Shown: positions 26,501 through 34,712 of the stretch, piece by piece | Layout of the letters: each line of letters opens with the position of its first letter | Numbering within the stretch: position 1 is the stretch's first letter | Assembly (NCBI GenBank): GCA_028284905.1 | Contig: JANQQU010000052.1 | Coordinates: forward strand, 1 to 64,000 | Reading direction: 5' to 3' | DNA length: 64,000 bases | DNA from: Calditrichia bacterium | GTDB lineage: Bacteria > Calditrichota > Calditrichia > RBG-13-44-9 > J075 | The notes under the pieces: generated by a model | Database searches by the model: none | The model's input: the letters and a program-made list of their open reading frames with translations, nothing else | What the model was told of the DNA's origin: nothing | Made by a program: the position numbers and the translations under genes

Positions 26501-27090
26501 CCTCCGGGAAGAATGTCAACATTCTGGTGATGGATACCGAAGTCTATTCGAACACCGGCGGCCAGATGTCCAAAGCAACGCCGCTCGGTGCGGCTGCGAA
26601 GTTCGCCGCCGGCGGTAAACCGACCGCGAAAAAAGACCTCGCCCTGATGGCATTGAATTACGGCAATGTTTACGTCGGCCGGGTAGCGATGGGTGCGAAT
26701 GATACCCATACGGTAAAAACCTTCCTGGAAGCGGAAAGCTATGACGGACCATCGTTGATCATCGCTTACAGCCACTGTATCGCCCACGGTTATAATCTTG
26801 CCCAGGGACTCAATCAGCAAAAGCTGGCGGTAGACTCCGGCCACTGGCCACTCTTCCGTTTTAACCCGGATTTACCGGAAGCTGGCAAGAGTCCTTTCGT
26901 GCTGGATTCCCGCGGACCGAAAATTCCACTGGCGGATTACATCTACAACGAAACCCGTTACAAGATGCTAACCAAGATCAATCCGCGCCGGGCGAAGGAA
27001 CTACTGAAAATGGCGGAAGAAAATATTGAGACCCGCTGGAAAGTTTATGAAAAGCTGTCCTCACTTTATCAACCGAACGGAAAGGAGTAA
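23518..27090 (+). CDS. nifJ: Pyruvate:ferredoxin (flavodoxin) oxidoreductase
   Basis: The 1190-residue single-chain PFOR has an N-terminal pyruvate/TPP domain (YPITPASPMGEWSD), a central gamma-like domain, a two-cluster ferredoxin domain (CIQCGKCALVCP and CTGCTLCVEVCP near residues 700-770), the proximal cluster CAGCGETPY, and a TPP-binding domain with GDGWAYDIGYGG and TEVYSNTGGQ. It oxidises pyruvate plus CoA to acetyl-CoA, CO2 and reduced ferredoxin. Full length for the family. Being in one run with a hydrogenase suggests linked disposal of electrons as H2, or the reverse. Confidence 0.97.
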   Translation: MKDKIAPGQVITVDGNEAAAYVAHKVNEVIAIYPITPASPMGEWSDAWAAANRKNIWGTVPSVIEMQSEAGAAGAVHGALQSGALTTTFTASQGLLLMLPNMFKIAGELTPAVIHIAARSLAAQALSIFGDHSDVMAARTTGFAMLSSNSVQEAMDFAAIAHAATLKARIPFLHFFDGFRTSHEIRKIRALPESVLREMIDDQLVIEHRQRALTPDNPFIRGTAQNPDVYFQARETVNQFYNACPEVVQESMDQLARLTGRQYHLFDYYGAANADRVIVLMGSGAETVQETVAALQQSGEKVGLLKVRLYRPFAIDHFIKALPKTVQKIAVMDRTKEPGSVGEPLYSDVVSALQESPGRFKQAPRVVGGRYGLSSKEFTPGMIKAIFDELNKEQPKNHFTIGINDDVTHTSLSYDADFSTESPDTFRGLFYGLGADGTVSANKNAIKIIGENTDFYAQGYFVYDSKKSGSVTTSHLRFGKSPIHSSYLINKANFVACHQFIFLEKYDMLAAAEPGATFLLNAPYPPEDIWEKLPRKVQEQIVEKQLKLYVIDAYKLARESNMGRRINTIMQTCFFAISGILPREDAIGEIKNAIRKTYGKKGEALVQQNFAAVDHAIANLHEVDYPKEANSSIELPPVVSEEAPDFVKSVLGKMLAGKGDELPVSALPVDGTYPCATSQWEKRNISQEIPVWDEDVCIQCGKCALVCPHGVIRIKAYEEKMLADAPATFKSVNVRGKGWPEDTRYTVQVAPEDCTGCTLCVEVCPARNKEQTGLKALNMADQPPLREPERENWDFFLKLPEYDRTQLKVNSVKGSQFLQPLFEFSGACAGCGETPYLKLVTQLFGDRMLVANATGCSSIYGGNLPTTPWTCNSAGQGPAWSNSLFEDNAEFGLGFRLTVDKHAEQATEYVQRLKGAVGEKLAGAILAADQSDEAGILEQRERVEQLKSKLAGNNTPEAKMLLSLADYLVKKSVWIIGGDGWAYDIGYGGLDHVIASGKNVNILVMDTEVYSNTGGQMSKATPLGAAAKFAAGGKPTAKKDLALMALNYGNVYVGRVAMGANDTHTVKTFLEAESYDGPSLIIAYSHCIAHGYNLAQGLNQQKLAVDSGHWPLFRFNPDLPEAGKSPFVLDSRGPKIPLADYIYNETRYKMLTKINPRRAKELLKMAEENIETRWKVYEKLSSLYQPNGKE

Positions 27091-27093
27091 CAG

Positions 27094-28086
27094 ATGGATT
27101 TATCAACGAAGTATATGGGATTAACGCTGAAGAATCCACTAGTGCCCTCGGCATCCCCCCTTTCCAAGGATGTTGATGTGGTAAAACGGCTGGAAGATGC
27201 CGGTGCATCAGCAATTGTAATGTATTCCCTTTTTGAGGAACAAATTGCCCATGAGGCAAACGAAATTGACCATTACCTGACGACCTATAATGAGAGTTAT
27301 GCGGAAGCGATGAGCTACTTTCCGGAACCGGAATCCTTCCACAATCTCCATGCGGAAGAGTACCTGGAGCAAATTGCGGCATTGAAAAAGGCGGTAGATA
27401 TTCCCGTCATCGCCAGCCTGAACGGCGTTTCACCAGGCGGATGGATGAAGTTCGCCCGGGAAATGGAATTGGCCGGTGCAGACGGACTGGAGTTGAATAT
27501 CTACTACATCCCGACCGATCCGCAATTGAGCGGCACCGAAGTAGAGCAGATGTATATCGATGATCTGACCACGGTAAAATCCTCGATTAAATTACCGGTG
27601 GCGATCAAGCTCAGCCCCTACTTCAGTGCGTTCGCAAATATGGCTACCCGCCTGGATCAGGCCGGGGCCGATGCGCTGGTGCTCTTCAACCGCTTCTATC
27701 AGCCGGATGTTGACCTGGAAAATTTGGATGTACTACCGAACCTGATGCTGAGCACCTCCTACGAAATACGCCTTCCCCTGCGCTGGATTTCCATTTTATA
27801 TGGCATGGTGCGTCCCAGCCTGGCTGCGACCTCCGGCGTGCATACGGCGGAAGACGTTATTAAACTGGTAATGGCCGGGGCCGATGTGACCATGCTGGCA
27901 TCCAGCCTGATCAAAAAGGGCCCGGAAGAATTAATTAATATTTTGGAATCGTTGCAAAACTGGATGGAAACCAATGAATACGAATCAATCGATCAGATGA
28001 AAGGTAGCATGAGCTATCAGGCTGTAGCGGAACCGAGTGCACTGGTGAGAGCGAATTACATCAAGACATTGCAATGTATTCGTTAA
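27094..28086 (+). CDS. Dihydroorotate dehydrogenase-like protein
   Basis: The 330-residue TIM-barrel protein of the DHOD family starts [25 protein letters not shown], with further conserved stretches [15 protein letters not shown] and [22 protein letters not shown]. It follows nifJ by three bases, so the two are translationally coupled. DHOD-like proteins next to PFOR genes are common and are probably not pyrimidine enzymes; they may be flavoproteins using reduced ferredoxin. The true substrate is unknown. Confidence 0.85.
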   Translation: MDLSTKYMGLTLKNPLVPSASPLSKDVDVVKRLEDAGASAIVMYSLFEEQIAHEANEIDHYLTTYNESYAEAMSYFPEPESFHNLHAEEYLEQIAALKKAVDIPVIASLNGVSPGGWMKFAREMELAGADGLELNIYYIPTDPQLSGTEVEQMYIDDLTTVKSSIKLPVAIKLSPYFSAFANMATRLDQAGADALVLFNRFYQPDVDLENLDVLPNLMLSTSYEIRLPLRWISILYGMVRPSLAATSGVHTAEDVIKLVMAGADVTMLASSLIKKGPEELINILESLQNWMETNEYESIDQMKGSMSYQAVAEPSALVRANYIKTLQCIR

Positions 28087-28112
28087 CCTTTTAACACATA
28101 CGAGGCCTTGTT

Positions 28113-29279
28113 ATGGTACTCCTGGATCGCAACACTTTGAACCAGATGTTCGAAGCATTAGCGGAGTCCGGGTTTACGGTCATCGGCCCAACAGTTCGTG
28201 ACAATGCAATTGTTCTCGACCGGGTGAATAGCATCAACGATTTACCAGTCGGCTGGACGGATGACCAGGAAAGAGGCGCCTACCGTTTGAAACAAGAAAC
28301 GGCCGGTGCCTTTTTCAATTTTACCAACGGACCCCACTCCTGGAAACGTTTCCTTTATCCTCCCCAACTAACCTTATTCAACGCCCGCCGGCGTAATGGC
28401 GACATCGAATTAATACCGGAAAAACCCACGGATGAAAAATTTGCATTAATCGGTGTTCGCCCTTGCGACCTGGCGGCTATTGGCATTCACGACCGGATTT
28501 TTCTCAAGGATCATCATGTCGATACCGACTATCGCGAGCGGAGAAAGAACCTCTTCATCGTTGCAGTAAACTGCCTCAATCCCGGCAATACCTGCTTCTG
28601 CACGTCTATGGGCACGGGCCCCACTGCCGGAACAGGTTATGATTTGGTGTTGACGGAATTATTCGACGAGGATCAGCATCACTTTTTGGCCGGCACCGGC
28701 AGTGTCGCTGGTACGAAAATGCTGGAAAAGCTATCTGCCCCCCCGGCCTCGCCAGCACTCCTTCATCATTGCGACGAAATGTTGAAGGAAGCAGCGACGA
28801 AAATGGGACGGAATATTCGCACAGATGAGTTGGCGGACATGCTGCGGGAAAGCTTTGATGATCCCTACTGGCAGGAAGCATCTGCCGCTTGCCTGAGCTG
28901 CGGTAACTGTACGATGGTTTGCCCAACCTGCTTTTGTGCAACAGTGGAAGATGTCACCGATTTAACCGGCGAAACCGCCACGCGGGTACGGCGCTGGGAC
29001 TCCTGTTTTAATGGGGAATTCAGTTATATCCATGGCGGTATTTTACGGCAATCGACCCTCTCCCGCTATCGCCAGTGGGTGACCCATAAACTGAGTAGCT
29101 GGGAGGAACAATTCGGCAGCAGCGGTTGTGTCGGTTGCGGGCGTTGCATTACCTGGTGCCCGGTAGGCATCGACATTACCGAGGTAGCTGGAAAATTTTG
29201 GGAGAAGAAATATCCTTCCCGGAAAAAAGCCGCCACCAAACGACAGCAGCCCCGGGAAGTTCTCATCCCCGTCAATTAA
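28113..29279 (+). CDS. hydB: Sulfhydrogenase-type beta subunit, iron-sulfur protein
   Basis: The 388-residue protein has a HydB-like N-terminal domain ([17 protein letters not shown]) and two [4Fe-4S] sets in the C-terminal half: [14 protein letters not shown] and [20 protein letters not shown]. It belongs to the 4Fe-4S subunit of tetrameric cytoplasmic group 3 [NiFe] hydrogenases and passes electrons between the NAD(P)-binding gamma subunit and the delta/alpha pair. Gene order beta, (CNBD), gamma, delta, alpha matches this class with one insertion. Confidence 0.9.
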   Translation: MVLLDRNTLNQMFEALAESGFTVIGPTVRDNAIVLDRVNSINDLPVGWTDDQERGAYRLKQETAGAFFNFTNGPHSWKRFLYPPQLTLFNARRRNGDIELIPEKPTDEKFALIGVRPCDLAAIGIHDRIFLKDHHVDTDYRERRKNLFIVAVNCLNPGNTCFCTSMGTGPTAGTGYDLVLTELFDEDQHHFLAGTGSVAGTKMLEKLSAPPASPALLHHCDEMLKEAATKMGRNIRTDELADMLRESFDDPYWQEASAACLSCGNCTMVCPTCFCATVEDVTDLTGETATRVRRWDSCFNGEFSYIHGGILRQSTLSRYRQWVTHKLSSWEEQFGSSGCVGCGRCITWCPVGIDITEVAGKFWEKKYPSRKKAATKRQQPREVLIPVN

Positions 29280-29294
29280 AGAAAGGAGCATACA

Positions 29295-29762
29295 ATGGAA
29301 AACCTTGAGAAAATTCTGGCGACACATTCCTTTTTTGCGGACTTGTCTCCGAAACACCTGGAAACCGTTGCCGGTTGCGCGAAAAATGTGCGTTTCGAAC
29401 CGGGTGAATTCATTTTTAAAGAAGGGGAAGCGGCTGACCAGTTTTACCTGATCCGCTATGGCCAGGTATCGGTAGATTCCCATATTCCCTCCCGGGGAGA
29501 TGCGACGATCGATATGGTGCATGCCGGGGAAGTATTAGGCTGGTCCTGGCTGTTTCCTCCCTATCGCTGGCACTTTGATGCGAAAGCCGTTACCCTTACC
29601 CGGGCAATCGCTCTGGATGGAAAATGCATACGGCGTAAGAAAGATGAAGATCACGAACTTGGTTATCGGCTGATGAGCTTTTTTGCTTCCATCATGCAGG
29701 ATATGCTTCAGGCGACACGAATGCGACTGGTTGATATGTACAGCCAGCCGACAAACGTATAG
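29295..29762 (+). CDS. Cyclic nucleotide-binding-domain-only protein of hydrogenase operon
   Basis: The 155-residue protein has a single Crp-type beta-roll (PGEFIFKEGEAADQFYLIRYGQV) with a C-terminal helix but no DNA-binding domain. Where cAMP binders have the Arg-x-Ala phosphate cassette, it has VLGWSWLFPPYRWHF (residues 80-94), so a normal cyclic nucleotide is unlikely to bind. A paralogue with the same motif lies at 38.7-39.2 kb. Its place inside the hydrogenase genes suggests a regulatory or assembly role for the complex, by inference. Confidence 0.85.
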   Translation: MENLEKILATHSFFADLSPKHLETVAGCAKNVRFEPGEFIFKEGEAADQFYLIRYGQVSVDSHIPSRGDATIDMVHAGEVLGWSWLFPPYRWHFDAKAVTLTRAIALDGKCIRRKKDEDHELGYRLMSFFASIMQDMLQATRMRLVDMYSQPTNV

Positions 29763-29801
29763 GCCGATCAACTCTCTAAATATTAACACCGGGGGTGAAA
29801 A

Positions 29802-30638
29802 ATGATTGCTTATTCCAATCCGATGATGCCGCACCTCTGCCGCATTAACAGTCGGAAAAAAGAAACCCATGATACCTTTACCATTACCCTGGATGTCAAC
29901 GACGAGGAAATGTCCCCGGTTTTCCGTCCCGGGCAATTTAACATGCTTTATCTCTACGGCGTCGGGGAAGTACCGATCTCAATCAGCGGCCATCCGCAAA
30001 AAACCGGAAAAATGGTCCATACGATTCGTAGTTGCGGTACTGTGACCCGTGGTCTTGCCCGTTTAAAGTCGGGAATGCCCGTTGGCGTCCGTGGCCCATT
30101 TGGGAGCAGCTGGCCGGTAACCCATGCATATGGTCGGGATCTGCTAATCGTCGCCGGCGGTATCGGCCTGGCACCACTACGCCCGGCCATTTACCAGGCG
30201 CTGGCCCATCGTAAGCATTTCGGAAAACTAATTCTGCTCTATGGCGCCCGCAGCCCGGAAGATGTTCTCTTCTACAAGGAACTGCAAACCTGGCAAAAAC
30301 GGTCGGATATGACCGTCTACCTCACTGTGGACCATGCGATTAGCGATTGGGATCATCATGTCGGGGTAGTAACGAACCTGATTCCCCGTGTGAATTTTGA
30401 CGCGGACGATACCGTCGCCATGGTATGCGGACCGGAAATAATGATGCGATATGCCATCATGGCGCTTCGGAATCAGGAAGTACCGGAAAATCATATTTAC
30501 CTTTCCATGGAGCGGAATATGAAGTGTGCAATTGGATTATGCGGTCACTGCCAGCTCGGGCCGAAATTTGTCTGCAAAGATGGTCCGGTCTTCCCGTATC
30601 ACCGCATTGCCCCGTACTTTAACAAACGGGAGATTTGA
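29802..30638 (+). CDS. hydG: Sulfhydrogenase-type gamma subunit, FAD/NAD(P)-binding
   Basis: The 278-residue protein of the ferredoxin-NADP reductase superfamily has an FAD-binding barrel ([23 protein letters not shown]), an NAD(P)-binding motif [12 protein letters not shown], and a C-terminal [2Fe-2S] site [20 protein letters not shown]. It is the diaphorase subunit that exchanges electrons with NAD(P)H. Its stop lies three bases before the delta-subunit ATG. The name follows Pyrococcus sulfhydrogenase usage, not the [FeFe] maturase HydG. Confidence 0.93.
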   Translation: MIAYSNPMMPHLCRINSRKKETHDTFTITLDVNDEEMSPVFRPGQFNMLYLYGVGEVPISISGHPQKTGKMVHTIRSCGTVTRGLARLKSGMPVGVRGPFGSSWPVTHAYGRDLLIVAGGIGLAPLRPAIYQALAHRKHFGKLILLYGARSPEDVLFYKELQTWQKRSDMTVYLTVDHAISDWDHHVGVVTNLIPRVNFDADDTVAMVCGPEIMMRYAIMALRNQEVPENHIYLSMERNMKCAIGLCGHCQLGPKFVCKDGPVFPYHRIAPYFNKREI

Positions 30639-30640
30639 TT

Positions 30641-31438
30641 ATGAAATCTGTAAAAAAACCGAAAATCGCCGTTTGGAAATTCGCTTCCTGCGATGGCTGC
30701 CAATTATCGTTACTGGATTGTGAAGACGAACTCCTCGACGTAGTCGGTGCGGTAGAGATCGCCTACTTCCTGGAAGCTTCCCGGGCAACGATTAAAGGTC
30801 CATATAACATTTCGCTGGTGGAAGGATCGATCACCACCCCGCATGATGCCGAACGGATTCATCGGGTGCGCCGGGTTTCCAAACATCTTATTGCGATTGG
30901 CGCTTGTGCCACTGCCGGTGGTATCCAGGCTTTACGTAATTTTGCCGACGTAGAGCAGTTTACCCGGATGGTTTACCCCAATCCGCAATACATCTCCACC
31001 TTAAATAAGTCCACGCCGATCAGCGATCACATCAAGGTCGATTTTGAATTGCGTGGTTGCCCGATCAACAAGTATCAATTGCTGGAAGTCATCAACGCTT
31101 TTCTCAATGAAAGGCAACCATTGATACCGGCCTATAGTGTCTGTATGGAGTGCAAGCAAGCCGGCACTCCCTGCCTGATGGTTTCCCGGGGAGCAGCCTG
31201 CCTGGGACCGGTAACGCAAGCGGGATGTGGTGCTATTTGCCCCGCACATCAACGCGGTTGTTTCGGCTGCTATGGCCCCAAAGAAGCTGCCAATCCTTTT
31301 GCCCTCGCCGAATACTTTAAGGGCGGCGGCATCAATGATGAAAAACTGGTGCGCCTCTTCCGGGGATTTAACGCTTTCGCAGACCCGTTTCGTCAGGAGA
31401 GCGAACGGCGGCAATCGCCGGAACCGGTGAGAGACTAA
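30641..31438 (+). CDS. hydD: [NiFe] hydrogenase small (delta) subunit
   Basis: The 265-residue protein of the NADH:ubiquinone oxidoreductase 20-kDa/hydrogenase small-subunit family has an N-terminal [11 protein letters not shown] for the proximal cluster and a C-terminal Cys-rich part ([28 protein letters not shown]). It has no Tat signal, which fits a cytoplasmic group 3 enzyme. The ATG has GGGAG nine bases upstream; a TTG two codons earlier overlaps the previous stop. It transfers electrons from the NiFe site to HydB/HydG. Confidence 0.94.
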   Translation: MKSVKKPKIAVWKFASCDGCQLSLLDCEDELLDVVGAVEIAYFLEASRATIKGPYNISLVEGSITTPHDAERIHRVRRVSKHLIAIGACATAGGIQALRNFADVEQFTRMVYPNPQYISTLNKSTPISDHIKVDFELRGCPINKYQLLEVINAFLNERQPLIPAYSVCMECKQAGTPCLMVSRGAACLGPVTQAGCGAICPAHQRGCFGCYGPKEAANPFALAEYFKGGGINDEKLVRLFRGFNAFADPFRQESERRQSPEPVRD

Positions 31439-31480
31439 TTTTCTCGACAGCGGTGAACACACTAATTAAAGGAAACCGTT

Positions 31481-32797
31481 ATGGAAACCAAAAACCTGGA
31501 AACAATGACGCTCAACCGAACCATTCGCGTAAAAAACCTTGCCAGGGTAGAAGGTGAAGGCGGCTTATACGTAAAGGTACGGGATGGCGAAGTGGCCAAT
31601 GTGCAGTTGAAGATCTTTGAACCTCCGCGATTTTTCGAAGCATTTCTACGCGGCCGTCACTTCAGCGAAACGCCGGATATTACCGCGCGCATCTGCGGCA
31701 TCTGCCCGATCGCCTACCAGATGGGCGCTGCCCAAGCCATGGAAGACGCCCTCGGCATTGTCGTCGATGGTTCGCTGCGGGATTTGCGGCGGATAATTTA
31801 TTGCGGCGAGTGGATTCAAAGCCATGTGTTGCACATTTTTATGTTACATGCACCGGATTTTCTTGGTTACGAAAGCGCGATTCATCTGGCCAATGATTAC
31901 CCGGAAATTGTTAAGGATGCCCTGGCGCTGAAAAAAATCGGGAATGAAATCATGGCCCTGATCGGTGGCCGGGAAGTGCATCCGATTAATCTGCGTGTCG
32001 GTGGGTTTTATCGTATTCCTCCCCAGGAAGAATTTGAGAAATTGCAGGAAAGGCTAATCTGGGGACGCGCAAAAATGGCGGATATGACCCGCTTGGTCAG
32101 CGGCTTTACATTCCCGGAACTGGAAAGGGATTATGAATATGTCGCAATGCATCATCCGGATGAGTATCCCCTCAACGAAGGTAGATTGATATCCAGTAAA
32201 GGTCTGGATATCGCTATCAGTGAATTTGAAAATCATTTTACAGAAATTCATGAAGAACATTCCAATGCTCTGCATGCCGTCGTCAAGGAACGCGATGGTT
32301 ATTTTGTCGGACCGCTGGCCCGCTTCAATCTCAACTTCGATCAGCTTTCCGATGGCGCAAAAGCACTGGCGGAGGAAATAAACTTTCTCCCGCCCTGTAA
32401 CAATCCGTTTCGGAGCATTCTGGCCCGCTGTATCGAAACCTGGTATGCTTTCGACGAAGCGATTCGTTTGATCGAAAATTATTCACCACCGGCACAGCCA
32501 TACGTTCCGGCAACTGTTAAAGCAGGGCGTGGCTATGGCTGCACCGAAGCACCGCGCGGTATCTGCTGGCACAGCTACTCGATCGATTCGGAAGGGTTAA
32601 TTCAGCAGGCGCGGATTGTGCCGCCAACATCGCAGAATCAACGAACCATTGAAAAGGATTTACAGCAATTTGTCGGACGGTATTTGTCACTCTCGGACGA
32701 AGACCTTACCTGGCAATGTGAGCAGGCGATCCGTAATTATGATCCCTGCATTTCCTGCGCGACACATTTCCTGACATTGGAAATTGAAAGAACATAA
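31481..32797 (+). CDS. hydA: [NiFe] hydrogenase large (alpha) subunit, group 3
   Basis: The 438-residue protein has the two Ni-binding motifs: [11 protein letters not shown] near residue 67 and DPCISCATH at the C-terminus. Nine residues follow the last His and would be removed by the maturation protease once nickel is inserted. The four-subunit set with a diaphorase places it in the cytoplasmic NAD(P)-linked class, most likely 3b by gene content. It could make H2 from NAD(P)H or take it up. The protease gene is next. Confidence 0.95.
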   Translation: METKNLETMTLNRTIRVKNLARVEGEGGLYVKVRDGEVANVQLKIFEPPRFFEAFLRGRHFSETPDITARICGICPIAYQMGAAQAMEDALGIVVDGSLRDLRRIIYCGEWIQSHVLHIFMLHAPDFLGYESAIHLANDYPEIVKDALALKKIGNEIMALIGGREVHPINLRVGGFYRIPPQEEFEKLQERLIWGRAKMADMTRLVSGFTFPELERDYEYVAMHHPDEYPLNEGRLISSKGLDIAISEFENHFTEIHEEHSNALHAVVKERDGYFVGPLARFNLNFDQLSDGAKALAEEINFLPPCNNPFRSILARCIETWYAFDEAIRLIENYSPPAQPYVPATVKAGRGYGCTEAPRGICWHSYSIDSEGLIQQARIVPPTSQNQRTIEKDLQQFVGRYLSLSDEDLTWQCEQAIRNYDPCISCATHFLTLEIERT

Positions 32798-32862
32798 TTT
32801 ATGCCGCCAATCTGTAAATGATCATCTTTGTAGATTGGCGGCGGATTACAGGAGTAAAAAAA

Positions 32863-33330
32863 ATGAAAACGAATCGTTATTTGATTGGCATCGGTAATCC
32901 CTTCCGCAGCGACGATCGGGTTGGGCTGCTTGTCGCCGAAGCAGTGAAAGAAATGCAATTACCGGATCTGAACATCCGCATGCATTCCTCCGATGGCGCC
33001 CAACTAATGCCAATCTTCGAAAAAGCAGAAAAACTCTACCTTATCGATGCGATTAATAAGCCACAGCCAACCCCGGGTAAAATTCATCGCCTCGACCTGC
33101 AAGAAACCCGGATGCCAGAAAGTTTTTACCGAAGTTCCTCACATCTCTTTTGCATTGCAGAAGCGATTGAAATGGCCCGGGTATTAAACACGCTGCCACC
33201 GGTCTGCATCTTCTTTGGTATTGAAGGTATGAATTTTTCCCTGGGCGACCATCTATCGCTGGGGGTTGAACAGGCGATACCGCAGGTATTAGATCAATTG
33301 ACGGCGGAATTGGAGGCGTTTGTTTATTGA
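32863..33330 (+). CDS. Hydrogenase maturation protease
   Basis: The 155-residue HycI/HoxW-type protease opens with GIGNPFRSDDRVG (the Asp binds nickel), has LYLIDA in mid-sequence and a conserved His in SSHLFCIAEA. It removes the C-terminal tail of the adjacent large subunit after nickel insertion. The ATG follows GGAGTAAAA; a reading from 32818 would add 15 residues without a ribosome site. It is the last gene of the long run and a 14-bp hairpin follows. Confidence 0.92.
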   Translation: MKTNRYLIGIGNPFRSDDRVGLLVAEAVKEMQLPDLNIRMHSSDGAQLMPIFEKAEKLYLIDAINKPQPTPGKIHRLDLQETRMPESFYRSSSHLFCIAEAIEMARVLNTLPPVCIFFGIEGMNFSLGDHLSLGVEQAIPQVLDQLTAELEAFVY

Positions 33331-33341
33331 CGGAGCTCGTT

Positions 33342-33377
33342 GATCGTTGATCGTTATTCGTTCAACGATCAACGATC
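33342..33377. terminator. Perfect 14-bp hairpin of the GATCGTT repeat family
   Basis: GATCGTTGATCGTT and its exact complement AACGATCAACGATC flank an 8-base loop, 11 bases after the protease stop. It likely ends or stabilises the 13.6-kb transcript. There is no strong T-run, so it may be a mobile repeat acting as a barrier. Related words lie at 36656-36669 and 36811-36830. Confidence 0.7.
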
Positions 33378-33403
33378 ATCCAGGTGGTTATCAAACTATG
33401 AAA

Positions 33404-33468
33404 TGCCACAGATTTCCGGAGATAGACATTTCTATTCATTTTTGTTGCACCCTTGTAGGAATTGTGGC
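33404..33468. promoter_or_regulatory. TGCCACA/TGTGGC pair upstream of radical SAM gene
   Basis: TGCCACA at 33404-33410 and inverted TGTGGC at 33463-33468 lie about 118 and 60 bases upstream of the sigma-54 -24 element. Confidence 0.5.
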
Positions 33469-33527
33469 TATTTACATTATTTAGCCTAAACACCTATTTA
33501 AAATCATCTTACGCCCCGGTGCAAAAG

Positions 33528-33544
33528 TTGGCAGCAAATTTGTT
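33528..33544 (+). promoter_or_regulatory. Sigma-54 promoter of the radical SAM gene
   Basis: The plus strand reads TTGGCAGCAAATTTGTT with canonical spacing, ending 35 bases before the proposed ATG. Confidence 0.75.
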
Positions 33545-33578
33545 TTAGATGATTATATATAGCGAAAGGAGTGTCATC

Positions 33579-34541
33579 ATGATTGCTTTCGGTCCGATTC
33601 CATCTCGCCGTCTTGGATATAGCCTCGGTATTAACAATATTCCCCCGAAGTATTGTTCTTACGGCTGCATTTATTGTCAGGTTGGGCAAACCAATCCACT
33701 GACCATCGAGCGGCAATCCTTTTTCACTCCGGAAAAAATACGGGAAGATGTTGAACATCAAATTAGGAAAGTAAAAGAAAAAGGCGGTTTTATAAATTGC
33801 CTTTCTTTTGTACCGGATGGCGAACCAACCCTGGATATCAATCTACGTGAAGCGATTCAGGCGTTGATTCCTCTCGGTTATCCTATTGCGATTTTCACCA
33901 ATGCCTCGTTGATATGGCAAGCGCCCGTGCAGGATGCTCTGATGCTCGCAGACTGGGTTTCCCTGAAAGTAGATACCGTGGATGAGCCTGAATGGCGGAA
34001 GCTAAATTTACCGCACGGCCATCTCTCGCTCCAACGCATCCTTGATGGTATCGAAGCATTTGCCGCAGCCTTTAACGGCTATCTTGCCACAGAAACAATG
34101 CTCCTGAAAAACATTAATGACTCCGCAAACAGCATTCGCAAAGTAGCAAAATTTCTGGTAAAAATTAATCCTTCCGCCGCTTACATTGCTATCCCGACCC
34201 GCCCAACAGCCTATAGCGGCCTATCCGCTCCGGAAGAAACAACTATTGAACAGGCGTATCAAATATTCAAAGAACATTACCTGCCGGGAATTCTTCTTAC
34301 CGGTGAAGATACTAACGACTATGGATTTACCGGCAATGCCGAAGAAGATCTTTTACGCATTACGGCAGTACAACCGATGACAGCAGACGCCGTAGCCGAG
34401 CTGCTGCAACATAACAATGCCCCCTGGGATACCGTCTATCGCTTAATTGCAGATGGTAAGCTGAATGAGATCCGTTATCACGGCAATCGTTTCTATCGAC
34501 GTCGTTTTGAACGCACGCTCTCCCGGGAGAAACGTCTTTAG
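33579..34541 (+). CDS. Radical SAM protein (COG0731-like)
   Basis: From the ATG with an AAAGGAG site, the protein has 320 residues. FGPIPSRRLGYSLGINNIPP leads to CSYGCIYC, the CxxxCxxC cluster that binds [4Fe-4S] and SAM. PDGEPTLDIN and VSLKVDT follow as further radical SAM strands, and the C-terminus looks like a small winged-helix segment (TADAVAELLQHNN). Members of this family, annotated as wyosine-like or Fe-S oxidoreductases, have no settled function outside archaea. Its own sigma-54 promoter ties it to the adjacent anaerobic genes. Confidence 0.88.
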   Translation: MIAFGPIPSRRLGYSLGINNIPPKYCSYGCIYCQVGQTNPLTIERQSFFTPEKIREDVEHQIRKVKEKGGFINCLSFVPDGEPTLDINLREAIQALIPLGYPIAIFTNASLIWQAPVQDALMLADWVSLKVDTVDEPEWRKLNLPHGHLSLQRILDGIEAFAAAFNGYLATETMLLKNINDSANSIRKVAKFLVKINPSAAYIAIPTRPTAYSGLSAPEETTIEQAYQIFKEHYLPGILLTGEDTNDYGFTGNAEEDLLRITAVQPMTADAVAELLQHNNAPWDTVYRLIADGKLNEIRYHGNRFYRRRFERTLSREKRL

Positions 34542-34712
34542 ATTTTTCAAAGCACGATTATGGCAACCTGCAGACACTTCGGCTAATTACGTACTATTCA
34601 ATGGATTCACCTGTAAAGTCGAGCAGTTTCTCAACTTCAATCTTAAAATTTGTTCCGGACCGACTCAGACATTCAATGAAAACACCACTAAAAATTGTGA
34701 AAGAGGCTAACT

